Positions 13,592-20,322 of a stretch of 23,721 nucleotides of DNA are shown piece by piece. The number at the start of each line of letters is the position of its first letter. The stretch's first letter is position 1. The DNA comes from a virus: the IMG/VR virus record IMGVR_UViG_3300031637_000014, positions 1 to 23,721 of that record, one strand, 5' to 3'. The position numbers and the translations under genes are program-made. The notes under the pieces are model-generated. The model made no database searches, was not told the origin of the DNA, and saw only the letters and a program-made list of their open reading frames with translations.

Positions 13592-13831
13592 ATGAAAGCA
13601 AAACCAAGTAGGACACTCAAACCCTATAACCGCAGAAAGAAGGGTCGCTGTATGGGTAGTTACATCATCAAACCACGAAAGCATATGACCTATCGGATGA
13701 TTAAGAGAAAGCATCGACCCAACCGTTTCTTTGGATGGCGTATCAAACAAAGACGGGACTACAATGTAAGAAACAAGATGTTTAAACTTTACGCTTACGT
13801 TACACCAGCGATACTAAGGAGAACGAGATGA
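13592..13831 (+). CDS. Very basic small protein (79 aa)
   Basis: Starts MKAKPSRTLKPYNRRKKGRC; about 35% Lys/Arg with many aromatic residues (MTYRMIKRKHRPNRFFGWRI). GGGGGTGAG lies before the ATG, and its stop overlaps the next start as ATGA, both supporting reality. Net charge suggests nucleic-acid or ribosome contact. Family not recognised. Confidence 0.65.
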   Translation: MKAKPSRTLKPYNRRKKGRCMGSYIIKPRKHMTYRMIKRKHRPNRFFGWRIKQRRDYNVRNKMFKLYAYVTPAILRRTR

Positions 13832-14331
13832 AAAATGCAGATGGCAGTGACCTTACGCTCCAACAACTAGTGGCGATTATCCAACATGAGATAAAGCACC
13901 ACGAAGAACGTAAACGCAGACTGGAGTTGAACCAATACTCGCCCTTGCCAGCATCCTTTTGGGATAGGGACGAACCAACCTTTAGCAAGGATATGCAGGA
14001 CGCTTTACATAAACTGATGGTGGGCTTCCCAAACATTGGGCAACCTAAGCCGTTTTTAGATTCAGACGAATCGAAAGCACCGTTAAAGCAGACGGTAGAA
14101 AACCTGCAAAAAATCATGGCGCGAGATGGTGAGTTGATACGCGAGATGGACAAGGAGATCAAACAGCTCAGGGACAAAAACCAGAGGCTTGCCGATAGGC
14201 TTGCCAAACCCAAAAAACAACAGAAAGAAAGTGCATTGGACGCAGAGCAAGACCTAGCCCTAAACAAGTTAGGTCAGATGCGCGCTAGGAAGCACCTCTT
14301 TTATGTTGATCGCAAGGGAGGAAAGCTATGA
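13828..14331 (+). CDS. Coiled-coil protein (167 aa)
   Basis: Two helical segments flank a Pro-rich middle. N-terminal: LQQLVAIIQHEIKHHEERKR. Middle: NQYSPLPASFWDRDEPTF. Then a long coiled coil, LIREMDKEIKQLRDKNQRLA to DRLAKPKKQQK. AAGGAGAA stands before the ATG, and start and stop both overlap neighbours as ATGA. No enzyme motif. Possibly a structural or accessory member of the neighbouring ATPase system, by position only. Confidence 0.75.
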   Translation: MKNADGSDLTLQQLVAIIQHEIKHHEERKRRLELNQYSPLPASFWDRDEPTFSKDMQDALHKLMVGFPNIGQPKPFLDSDESKAPLKQTVENLQKIMARDGELIREMDKEIKQLRDKNQRLADRLAKPKKQQKESALDAEQDLALNKLGQMRARKHLFYVDRKGGKL

Positions 14332-14642
14332 AGAACAGTGGATTAGATACGGAGCTGACTTTGCCCGAACAGGCACAACAACTAACCTTGTTGGCTATTA
14401 GGCTGAAGAAGCAAATTTTCAAAATGGAGGAGTTGAACGTACTTGCTATAGACACAGACTATTTCTGTGAGCGGGTAATGATGATGTGTGGTGAAGTAGT
14501 TGATAGCTGGGGTGTAGCTAAGCCCGTAGCTAACGGTTTCGAGTGTCAGCACACAACCTATGACATAGACGCCCAGAGTGGCGCGTCCTACTGCGCGCAG
14601 TGTGGGAAAAGCAAGTTGGAGATAAACCGTGAGCGGGGGTAA
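14328..14642 (+). CDS. Small zinc-finger-like protein (104 aa)
   Basis: A helical N-terminal two thirds (LPEQAQQLTLLAIRLKKQIF) is followed by a C-terminal CQH...CAQCGKS segment (about residues 73-93). The Cys/His arrangement (CxH, CxxC) fits a small treble-clef or zinc ribbon. GGAGG lies before the ATG, in the end of the upstream gene. Function unknown; such modules bind nucleic acid or proteins. Confidence 0.7.
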   Translation: MKNSGLDTELTLPEQAQQLTLLAIRLKKQIFKMEELNVLAIDTDYFCERVMMMCGEVVDSWGVAKPVANGFECQHTTYDIDAQSGASYCAQCGKSKLEINRERG

Positions 14643-14796
14643 AGGGTCACGCGAACGCCGCGAGAATAGGCGGTACAAGGAGTTAGTGGAGGAGAACAGG
14701 CTGCTAAAGGAGAGGGTTAATTACTTGACCGCTCAAGTAGAGCAGCGTGGCCCTCTACGGCTAAAGATTGTTATGCGTGATGAGAAGGAGGTTTAA
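14629..14796 (+). CDS. Coiled-coil small protein, GTG start (55 aa); stops in the palindrome
   Basis: Reads VSGGKGSRERRENRRYKELV, then EENRLLKERVNYLTAQVEQR and ends IVMRDEKEV: a basic helix running into a leucine-zipper-like coiled coil. GGAG lies nine bases before the GTG, which overlaps the upstream gene by 14 bases. Its TAA stop is the first three bases of palindrome copy 9, and its last codons form the ribosome site of the next gene. Confidence 0.65.
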   Translation: MSGGKGSRERRENRRYKELVEENRLLKERVNYLTAQVEQRGPLRLKIVMRDEKEV

Positions 14797-14809
14797 TCCC
14801 ATGGGATTA
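14794..14809. repeat. 16-bp palindrome, copy 9: stop and start in one element
   Basis: Exact copy. TAA (14794-14796) ends the upstream gene and ATG (14801-14803) starts the next, with a perfect AAGGAGGT at 14785-14792. This is the clearest case of the palindrome serving as a gene junction. Confidence 0.95.
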
Positions 14810-15184
14810 GGGAAAAAGATGTTCAAACGCCGTAAGGTTAATAGGATAAAACAGGAGAGAAGTATGGGTATGACAAACCAAATGCCGATTGGCAGCATGA
14901 CGCTAGGGGCTTTAACTGAGCTTATAGATAGTCAGATAGAGTTTCAGCGAATAGAAGCGGAAGATGAGTTCCTTAGCCTTAACTACGAGGAGATGTTAGA
15001 GGCTAGTGAGATTGTCATACTGCGGGCTGAGCTTGAGGCTACTAGAACAAAACTGTCTGTAGCAGAACTAGCCCTAGACAAGTCGCGTGAAACTGCCTCA
15101 GCACTAGCAAGTTACCTGATTACAGGCAGAACCGCCGAAGAACCAGAACTTTGGCCGATGAATGACCAAGGAGGTGTGATCTAA
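14801..15184 (+). CDS. Helical acidic protein (127 aa) whose start lies in a palindrome
   Basis: From the palindrome ATG the product begins MGLGKKMFKRRKVNRIKQER, a basic N-terminus, then MGMTNQMPIGSMTLGALTEL, then a long Glu/Leu-rich coiled coil (SEIVILRAELEATRTKLSVA). AAGGAGGT nine bases upstream supports 14801. A second start at 14864 (MGMTNQ) also has GGAGAG, so two products are possible. The TAA stop is the first codon of palindrome copy 10, so this gene is bounded at both ends by palindromes. Function unknown. Confidence 0.7.
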   Translation: MGLGKKMFKRRKVNRIKQERSMGMTNQMPIGSMTLGALTELIDSQIEFQRIEAEDEFLSLNYEEMLEASEIVILRAELEATRTKLSVAELALDKSRETASALASYLITGRTAEEPELWPMNDQGGVI

Positions 15185-15197
15185 TCCCATGGGATTA
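15182..15197. repeat. 16-bp palindrome, copy 10
   Basis: Exact copy; its TAA is the stop codon of the 14801 gene. Its ATG opens only an 11-codon frame. Confidence 0.95.
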
Positions 15198-15259
15198 GTT
15201 ATGGTTTTACATTTACTAACTTAAACTTATTTACTAGGCTTAACAGCCGGAGAATTATT

Positions 15260-16270
15260 ATGCGTATTAAACATGTTGCACCTGTAATCGTTAAGCGTTA
15301 CATGAACCCACAAGTCCGTAAGCGGGCTATGTTCCTACTCGGTAAGTCTGGCGTAGGTAAATCAGAGGTAGTCTTTCAGGCTTCTGATATGCTTGCTAAG
15401 CACGTACCTAATTGGCAGGGTGTTACAGACCTTCGCCTGTCGCAGATGGAACCCACCGAGCTGCGTGGTATGCCCGCTGTAGACATGGCTAAGCTGGTTG
15501 CTAGCTGGTGTCGCTTCGACCTCTTACCTACTGACGGTGCAGGGATTATCTTTCTTGACGAGCTGACCTCCGCCCCTAAGATGCTGCAAGCTGCGGCATA
15601 CCAGCTAGTTCTCACACCTGCTGACTTTGGCATACCTGATACATGGATGGTGGTGGCTGCTGGTAACTTCCAGAGCGACCGTGGCGTTACGTACCAGATG
15701 GCTGCGCCGCTGGTCAATCGTTTCAACTACTTAGAAGTTGACACAACGCTTGACGACTTCTTGGAACACGCTGTAGTCAATGGCTTACGCCCAGAGATCA
15801 CATCGTTCTTACAAGATCGCCCTGACTACCTGCATCACTTCGAGGCTACTGGCGAGACCAAGCCCTTCCCTTCACCTAGGTCATGGTTTGCCTGTAGCGA
15901 TGCGCTGGCGTTGGATTTGCCAGAGGAAGTGCGACCTGAGATAATCCGTGGTGACGTTGGTGAGGAAGCGGGTATTGCGTTCGATGCACACCTCCGCGTG
16001 TTTGGCGAGATGCCTCGCATAGACGACATACTTAGTGGTGTAGAAGTAGAAGTACCGACCAAGCTCAACGTAGTGTACTGCTGCGCTATGGGTCTGGCTG
16101 CAAGGGTAGACAAGAGTAACTTCGCTAACGCGTGGAAGTTCCTGTCTAAATGCCCGGGCGATGTGCAGACACTTACTGTTAAGTTAGCGTACAAGCGTGA
16201 CAAAGAGATCGCTAAGTCCCCTGCTTACTCGCAGTGGGCTATGCAGAATCAGGACGCGTTCGCCGCCTAA
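15260..16270 (+). CDS. MoxR-type AAA+ ATPase
   Basis: 336 residues. Walker A GKSGVGKS (28-35), Walker B IIFLDE (96-101), sensor-1 Asn136 (VVAAGNF) and an arginine-finger-like NRF (Arg154) give a complete AAA+ core of the MoxR/CobS branch. It would form a ring that uses ATP to remodel or load a partner, and MoxR ATPases nearly always act with a VWA-domain protein, which is encoded 63 bp downstream. GGAG lies seven bases before the ATG. Pairs like this are known in some phages (for example the N4 gp24/gp25 type), with no settled role. The TAA stop is the first codon of palindrome copy 11. Confidence 0.88.
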   Translation: MRIKHVAPVIVKRYMNPQVRKRAMFLLGKSGVGKSEVVFQASDMLAKHVPNWQGVTDLRLSQMEPTELRGMPAVDMAKLVASWCRFDLLPTDGAGIIFLDELTSAPKMLQAAAYQLVLTPADFGIPDTWMVVAAGNFQSDRGVTYQMAAPLVNRFNYLEVDTTLDDFLEHAVVNGLRPEITSFLQDRPDYLHHFEATGETKPFPSPRSWFACSDALALDLPEEVRPEIIRGDVGEEAGIAFDAHLRVFGEMPRIDDILSGVEVEVPTKLNVVYCCAMGLAARVDKSNFANAWKFLSKCPGDVQTLTVKLAYKRDKEIAKSPAYSQWAMQNQDAFAA

Positions 16271-16283
16271 TCCCATGGGATTA
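16268..16283. repeat. 16-bp palindrome, copy 11
   Basis: Exact copy; its TAA is the stop of the MoxR gene. It lies in the 63-bp gap before the VWA gene. Its ATG opens a 14-codon frame. Confidence 0.95.
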
Positions 16284-16333
16284 AAAACGCTGGCTGTAAC
16301 AGGCCAGCAGACTTATTAACTGAGGTAATTGAT

Positions 16334-17725
16334 ATGACAAGTTTAGCAAAAACATTACTAGTCACTGACCCGATTGTAGACGTTGAGTACGAGCGTAAGC
16401 GGGTAGAGACTGCTTATAACAAGCTGGGCATACGGGAGCCGTTCGTTGCGGCTGTAATGTCCAAGATAAAGCGCGAGGTAGTTGTTGACCCTAGGATACC
16501 TACGGCAGCTACCAACGGTGCGTGGGTTAAGTACAACCCCAACTTCACTGCCAAGTGTACCGACCCCCAGTTGTTTGGGCTGGTACTACACGAATCCCTG
16601 CATGTAATACTGATGCACATGTGGCGTAGAGGTCAGAGGCACCCCGGTCTGTGGAACTATGCGAATGACGCGATAATCAACTTATATATACGTAGTCGTG
16701 GCTATGAGTTACCAGAGAACGGCGTGGATGTTAAGTGGGTTACGGAGGCTATGTCGTCTGAGTTAGTATATAAGCGCATGAAAGACGAGCTGCCCGAACC
16801 ACCTGAAAAGCCTGAGCCACCTGCTGGCGGTAAGCCTTGCGAGGATGGTGAAGGCGAAGGTGAAGGTGAAGAAGAAGGAGAAGAAGGTGATGATAAAGGT
16901 GGCAGCGGCAGTGGAGGTGGTGATGACGATGATGACAGTGCTGATGATGGCAGTGGCAGTGGCTCTGGTTCTGGTTCTGGCGGCAGTGCTGACGGCAGTG
17001 GTGGCGATGAGGGGCCAGAGGATGACGGCATTCCCAAAGGCGGCTGGGACAATAGCGGCGACCTACTGGACGCGGATGACGAAGCGAGTAAAGCTGATCT
17101 CGAAGCGACTATTATTACTGCTGCCCAAATGGCTAAGACCTGCGGACAAGGTTCGGCGTTAATAGATCGCATCCTTGGCGACATAGGTAAGCCGTCTGTA
17201 AACTGGGAGGATGTGTGCAGGGAGATGCTAACTAGTAGTGCGCGTACTGACTTCTCTTTCTCACGACCTAATCGTAGGTACGTGTGGCAGAATATCTTTA
17301 TGCCTTCCCTACTTAGCGAAGCAGTAGGCGCGTTGTTGATTGGCTTTGATGTGTCAGGTTCTATGTCACAATCCGAAGCGAACCAAGTAGCCGCAGAAAT
17401 TACGGCTATCGCGTCAGACCTAAATCCTGAGTTTGTGGAAGTAGTGTACTGTGATACCCGCATTACAAAAGTAGAACGCTTTGAGCAAGGCGACGATGTA
17501 GTGCTGAATGTAGTTGGTGGTGGTGGCACTGAGTTTGCCCCTGTGTTTGACTACTTAGCAGCAAGCGAGGAGCAGTACGCTGGCATGATCTACTTTACGG
17601 ATATGTGCGCGCGTACTTCTCACTTAGTCCAGCCTGATATACCTGTTATCTGGGCTGACACAAGCGGTCATTACGGCAAGGAAAATCCACCGCCGTTCGG
17701 TGTCCTCGTAGATGTGAAGCTGTGA
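16334..17725 (+). CDS. Metallopeptidase-like / VWA-domain protein, partner of MoxR
   Basis: 463 residues in three parts. N-terminal: metallopeptidase-like fold with HESLH (residues 86-90, an HExxH zinc motif). Linker (about 152-255): Glu/Asp/Gly/Ser low complexity, made by GGTGATGAC-type DNA repeats. C-terminal VWA domain: MIDAS motif DVSGS (339-343), Thr399 in GGGGTEF and Asp423 in YFTDM, all needed to bind Mg2+. This architecture matches CobT-like/DUF2201-type partners of MoxR ATPases. If HExxH binds zinc, the protein could be a regulated protease; otherwise it is a scaffold. GAGG lies eight bases before the ATG. Its TGA overlaps the next GTG. Confidence 0.85.
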   Translation: MTSLAKTLLVTDPIVDVEYERKRVETAYNKLGIREPFVAAVMSKIKREVVVDPRIPTAATNGAWVKYNPNFTAKCTDPQLFGLVLHESLHVILMHMWRRGQRHPGLWNYANDAIINLYIRSRGYELPENGVDVKWVTEAMSSELVYKRMKDELPEPPEKPEPPAGGKPCEDGEGEGEGEEEGEEGDDKGGSGSGGGDDDDDSADDGSGSGSGSGSGGSADGSGGDEGPEDDGIPKGGWDNSGDLLDADDEASKADLEATIITAAQMAKTCGQGSALIDRILGDIGKPSVNWEDVCREMLTSSARTDFSFSRPNRRYVWQNIFMPSLLSEAVGALLIGFDVSGSMSQSEANQVAAEITAIASDLNPEFVEVVYCDTRITKVERFEQGDDVVLNVVGGGGTEFAPVFDYLAASEEQYAGMIYFTDMCARTSHLVQPDIPVIWADTSGHYGKENPPPFGVLVDVKL

Positions 17726-17898
17726 TTGGCACAACGCTTGGTGCGTATGCGTGGTTAGATGATGTAATGGCACACTCTGATACGGATATTCACTACGCCG
17801 TAGAGTTGTGCCTAACTTATACGTGTACGTTTAGCAGTTACAAGGCGAGACAGTGGTTTCGCCGCCACTTGATTACTAGATACAAGGAGGAGGTATGA
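17722..17898 (+). CDS. Small protein, GTG start (58 aa)
   Basis: Reads VIGTTLGAYAWLDDVMAHSD, then AVELCLTYTCTFSSYKARQW and FRRHLITRYKEEV. Its GTG overlaps the VWA stop (GTGA) and its TGA overlaps the next ATG (ATGA), which strongly supports translation as part of a coupled chain. Its last codons carry the AAGGAGGAGG site of the next gene. Helical, with two Cys and no recognised motif. Confidence 0.65.
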   Translation: MIGTTLGAYAWLDDVMAHSDTDIHYAVELCLTYTCTFSSYKARQWFRRHLITRYKEEV

Positions 17899-18113
17899 AT
17901 CCCCACGACGTAAGTTCAAGATTAAGCAGCTTGGAAAGCAGCCTTAGAGATCAACGCGACAACTTGAGGGAGCGAATACGCGAAAGTTCCCGTGATGAAA
18001 CGGTGCTGATTCTTAAAGAATTTGTAGCTGTGCTGCGGGAGCAGTTGGCGGCGGGGGCAACCCTAACGCCAGAATTTATTGATGATGCTATCAACGAACT
18101 TAAAAAGGATTAA
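17895..18113 (+). CDS. Helical small protein (72 aa)
   Basis: Starts MNPHDVSSRLSSLESSLRDQ, continuing with heptad-rich RERIRESSRDETVLILKEF and a short C-terminal helix (TPEFIDDAINELKKD). A strong AAGGAGGAGG precedes the ATG. Likely a coiled-coil dimer. It resembles the start of the next gene (both have a RL..LE/SLE pattern), but too weakly to call them paralogs. Confidence 0.75.
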   Translation: MNPHDVSSRLSSLESSLRDQRDNLRERIRESSRDETVLILKEFVAVLREQLAAGATLTPEFIDDAINELKKD

Positions 18114-18118
18114 ATGTA

Positions 18119-18427
18119 ATGAACAACGAAGATGGTATTATCAAACGACTATCTAGGTTGGAGAAAGAAACTCTTAGCCGATTGGTTAGAGTGGAAAGCA
18201 AACTGGTGCGCGGGTTTGAGGAGCTAGGTATTAGCACCGACAAAGACGATGACTGGTTATCCGTGGACAACGCCGCACGTATAGTTTACGTTAGCACGAT
18301 TGGACGTTCGCTTATGGTGCTGCTGTCTGACATGGGAAGGCTAGGAGCTACGCACTATGGTGACAACTATGAGGTGATACACAAGGGCGTCACTATAGCG
18401 GTAGTAGAATTACGGAAGGTTGTTTAA
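18119..18427 (+). CDS. Unknown small protein (102 aa); stops in the palindrome
   Basis: A coiled-coil N-terminus (IIKRLSRLEKETLSRLVRVE) is followed by a compact mixed domain with strands (ARIVYVSTIGRSLMVLLSDM; DNYEVIHKGVTIAVVELRK). AAGGA stands before the ATG. The final codons GTT TAA run straight into palindrome copy 12, whose TAA is the stop. Function unknown. Confidence 0.7.
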   Translation: MNNEDGIIKRLSRLEKETLSRLVRVESKLVRGFEELGISTDKDDDWLSVDNAARIVYVSTIGRSLMVLLSDMGRLGATHYGDNYEVIHKGVTIAVVELRKVV

Positions 18428-18440
18428 TCCCATGGGATTA
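18425..18440. repeat. 16-bp palindrome, copy 12
   Basis: Exact copy; TAA is the stop of the 18119 gene. It is followed by TTACTTACTTACTTATTTACTGG up to the next ribosome site. Its ATG opens a 20-codon frame that overlaps the next gene out of frame. Confidence 0.95.
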
Positions 18441-18477
18441 AAAAAATTACTTACTTACTTATTTACTGGAGAAACAC

Positions 18478-19698
18478 ATGAAAAGAATTACTAAGCAGGT
18501 TGTACTTGGTAGCAAGAAAGCTAAGTTTAACGTCAGCGATTACATTAGAGGCTTGGGTAATACTGGCTCTGGCGGCTACTACGCGCGCAGAGGAGGCAAT
18601 TCAGCGAGTCCGTTTGCCAATACCTCAGAACACTTTGAGGATACTAAGACTGCGTTTAATGAGGACTGCTACGCTAAGATACCCAAAATAGACGACATAG
18701 TTAGTGACAAGCAGCAGCAAGCCATACAGTGCAGGGATTCCATAAAGAAGTACGGCTTCTATATGCACAGGAAATTGCACGACGCGGTAGATGAGATACT
18801 TTTGTCCATGCCCTACTTACGTCTGTTCCCCTACTTCTCTGCAAATGAGCTGGCTAACAAAAGCTACCCCACTGGCACAGGTGCGCCGTCAGTAGGATTT
18901 ATACACGAAGGCGACGACTACCCGTGCGGTGCTGTAAGCTGGGAACACTACTCCAGCAGATACACCTTGTTCTGCCCGCTAACTTCAGAAAAGCGCAATG
19001 GCAAACACTTCACGGAAAATCCCGAAAGGTTGGCTGCTCTAGCTAGGCAGTACTTTAAGTATAGAACCCCCGCAAAGATCGCGCCTTTCGTTGCGTTTCA
19101 GCGGGCGGGTAAGACTGAGCTAGAGGGTGAGGCTAGAGATAACAGCTACAAACTGCGCAGACTCTTAGAGAATGTTAATTCCTACGGTGGTAACAAGGAC
19201 ATATCCAAAGAGGTGTACTCCCACTTACGTAGCCTACACGACCAAGGGCATGTGTTTGGTGACGGCCAGCTCAATGATTTGTTCAGCGAAATAACTAGCC
19301 GCCGCCACGAAGAAAGCAAATACCATGAATTGTCTACGTGCATAATGTACGCAAAGATGCGCAGCGACAGCACGGTAGAATATTCGTTCTATTACAAAGA
19401 ACCGAAAACAAGTTACTACACTGACGTTACTGCGTTTCAGAATAAGCACGCAGATTACGACCTTTGTTCCACTATGTATAATACTCCTGTGTCTGGTATG
19501 CCACCTGAGTTCATTGTGCCTATGTCGCAGTTGGCATTAGAGGAACCAGCAGTTATTGTCGAAGGCTTGGGAGTAAGAATCAACCAGTATGAGTACGTGC
19601 TTTACTCCAACGGAGCAGAGGATATTCTGGACGAGGACGCTATCAATAACATTTGCGCTGAGGAAATAATGGAGCAATCGTTGGAGTCTAATCCTTAA
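18478..19698 (+). CDS. Unknown phage protein (406 aa); stops in the palindrome
   Basis: Starts MKRITKQVVLGSKKAKFNVS behind GGAG. A Gly/Ser-rich N-terminus (GNTGSGGYYARRGGNSASPF) is followed by a large mixed domain with many Tyr, Cys and His (CRDSIKKYGFYMHRKLHDAV; CGAVSWEHYSSRYTLFCP) and an acidic end (EDILDEDAINNICAEEIMEQ). No Walker, nuclease or helix-turn-helix motif was found. It is one of the largest genes of unknown function in the arm and directly follows the MoxR/VWA stretch, so a link to that system is possible but unsupported. Its TAA is the first codon of palindrome copy 13. Confidence 0.8.
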   Translation: MKRITKQVVLGSKKAKFNVSDYIRGLGNTGSGGYYARRGGNSASPFANTSEHFEDTKTAFNEDCYAKIPKIDDIVSDKQQQAIQCRDSIKKYGFYMHRKLHDAVDEILLSMPYLRLFPYFSANELANKSYPTGTGAPSVGFIHEGDDYPCGAVSWEHYSSRYTLFCPLTSEKRNGKHFTENPERLAALARQYFKYRTPAKIAPFVAFQRAGKTELEGEARDNSYKLRRLLENVNSYGGNKDISKEVYSHLRSLHDQGHVFGDGQLNDLFSEITSRRHEESKYHELSTCIMYAKMRSDSTVEYSFYYKEPKTSYYTDVTAFQNKHADYDLCSTMYNTPVSGMPPEFIVPMSQLALEEPAVIVEGLGVRINQYEYVLYSNGAEDILDEDAINNICAEEIMEQSLESNP

Positions 19699-19711
19699 TC
19701 CCATGGGATTA
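19696..19711. repeat. 16-bp palindrome, copy 13
   Basis: Exact copy; its TAA is the stop of the 18478 gene. Its ATG opens a 21-codon hydrophobic frame ending at 19768 (begins MGLTNYLLVGLTTLLV), which could be a membrane micro-peptide but has no ribosome site. Confidence 0.95.
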
Positions 19712-19721
19712 ACAAACTATT

Positions 19722-19750
19722 TACTAGTAGGGCTAACTACCCTACTAGTA
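19722..19750. repeat. Perfect 11-bp inverted repeat (hairpin or operator)
   Basis: TACTAGTAGGG (19722-19732) and CCCTACTAGTA (19740-19750) around a seven-base loop. No T run follows, so it is not a standard terminator. It lies between palindrome copy 13 and the small gene ending at 19914, and could be an RNA hairpin controlling that gene or a protein-binding site. Confidence 0.65.
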
Positions 19751-19821
19751 TCGAGGTATCTATCATAAACGGAAACGAGCAACTAACCGAAGCCATCTAC
19801 CAATTTTCACAAGGTCTGAGG

Positions 19822-19914
19822 ATGATGGCTGATTCACTAGAGCTAATTGTTGATTTAGCTGAACAGGAGCAACAAGAACGTGAAAGAAAGACTGAAAACG
19901 ACAGGGAATTATAA
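19822..19914 (+). CDS. Small acidic helical protein (30 aa, perhaps 49 with a non-AUG start)
   Basis: From ATG 19822 (AAGG seven bases upstream) the product is MMADSLELIVDLAEQEQQER and ends TENDREL. The same frame is open further upstream and encodes NGNEQLTEAIYQFSQGLR, which looks like real protein, but contains no ATG, GTG or TTG. An ATA at 19765 with GAGG eight bases before it would be a possible rare start. It overlaps the HTH gene that follows. Function unknown. Confidence 0.4.
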   Translation: MMADSLELIVDLAEQEQQERERKTENDREL

Positions 19915-20113
19915 AAACCGCTTAGAGCTAGAAGAAGCTATAACTAGTATGAAAGGTACACACAAGTATATAGCGTCCAAGACAGGAGTATCCGCCTGTA
20001 CAGTAAGCCGCATACGAGCAGGGAAAGACATAGTGTCAAGCTCGCCCTCCTTTAAACTTTCTAAACGCTTAGACAGTCTGTGGAAAATAACTAAGAGCGT
20101 TGACGATGAGTAA
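19880..20113 (+). CDS. Small HTH DNA-binding protein, GTG start (77 aa)
   Basis: Residues about 25-48 (KGTHKYIASKTGVSACTVSR, then IRAGKD) form a classic helix-turn-helix (IASKTGVSACTVSRI), with a basic N-terminus and tail, as in small Cro- or XRE-like regulators. AGGAG lies ten bases before the GTG at 19880. The gene is nested between overlapping neighbours. It is a candidate binder of the palindrome family, because a short HTH protein acting as a dimer fits a 16-bp symmetric site, but nothing in the sequence proves that. Confidence 0.65.
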   Translation: MKERLKTTGNYKNRLELEEAITSMKGTHKYIASKTGVSACTVSRIRAGKDIVSSSPSFKLSKRLDSLWKITKSVDDE

Positions 20114-20291
20114 TTTAGAAACAATAAAGTGCCCAGTTTCTTCATGTGAAAGCGACATGCAAGAAATCATACACGCAGAAGCTAACATAAGAAAAGGCTG
20201 GTGGTGCCAAAAGTGTAATCACTGGATAACAACAACAGGTAGAGAGAAGTTCTTACCCCTCGCGTCTGACGACCCTAGGAACACTGACTAA
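20106..20291 (+). CDS. Zinc-ribbon-like small protein (61 aa)
   Basis: Starts MSNLETIKCPVSSCESDMQE; the Cys pairs CPVSSC and CQKC (in WWCQKCNHWITT) fit a zinc ribbon of the type that reads nucleic acid. The ATG at 20106 overlaps the end of the HTH gene. Its stop lies five bases before palindrome copy 14. Function unknown, perhaps a transcription or replication accessory factor. Confidence 0.65.
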   Translation: MSNLETIKCPVSSCESDMQEIIHAEANIRKGWWCQKCNHWITTTGREKFLPLASDDPRNTD

Positions 20292-20296
20292 CTTAC

Positions 20297-20312
20297 TAAT
20301 CCCATGGGATTA
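20297..20312. repeat. 16-bp palindrome, copy 14 (last)
   Basis: Exact copy. Its right end overlaps TAAGGA, the ribosome site of the DNA polymerase gene (ATG at 20323), so a bound protein or folded RNA would hide that site. No further copy lies to the right in this window. Confidence 0.95.
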
Positions 20313-20322
20313 AGGAACTATT

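Noticed and set aside
16702-17529. A 275-residue leftward frame (Pro/Ser-rich)
   Set aside because: It is the antisense shadow of the acidic linker of the VWA gene, where GGTGAAGGC-type repeats leave the opposite strand open.
8289-20312. CRISPR array from the repeated palindrome
   Set aside because: Spacing is irregular (tens to thousands of bases), genes lie between copies, and there are no uniform spacers or leader. The Cas4-type nuclease alone does not imply CRISPR.
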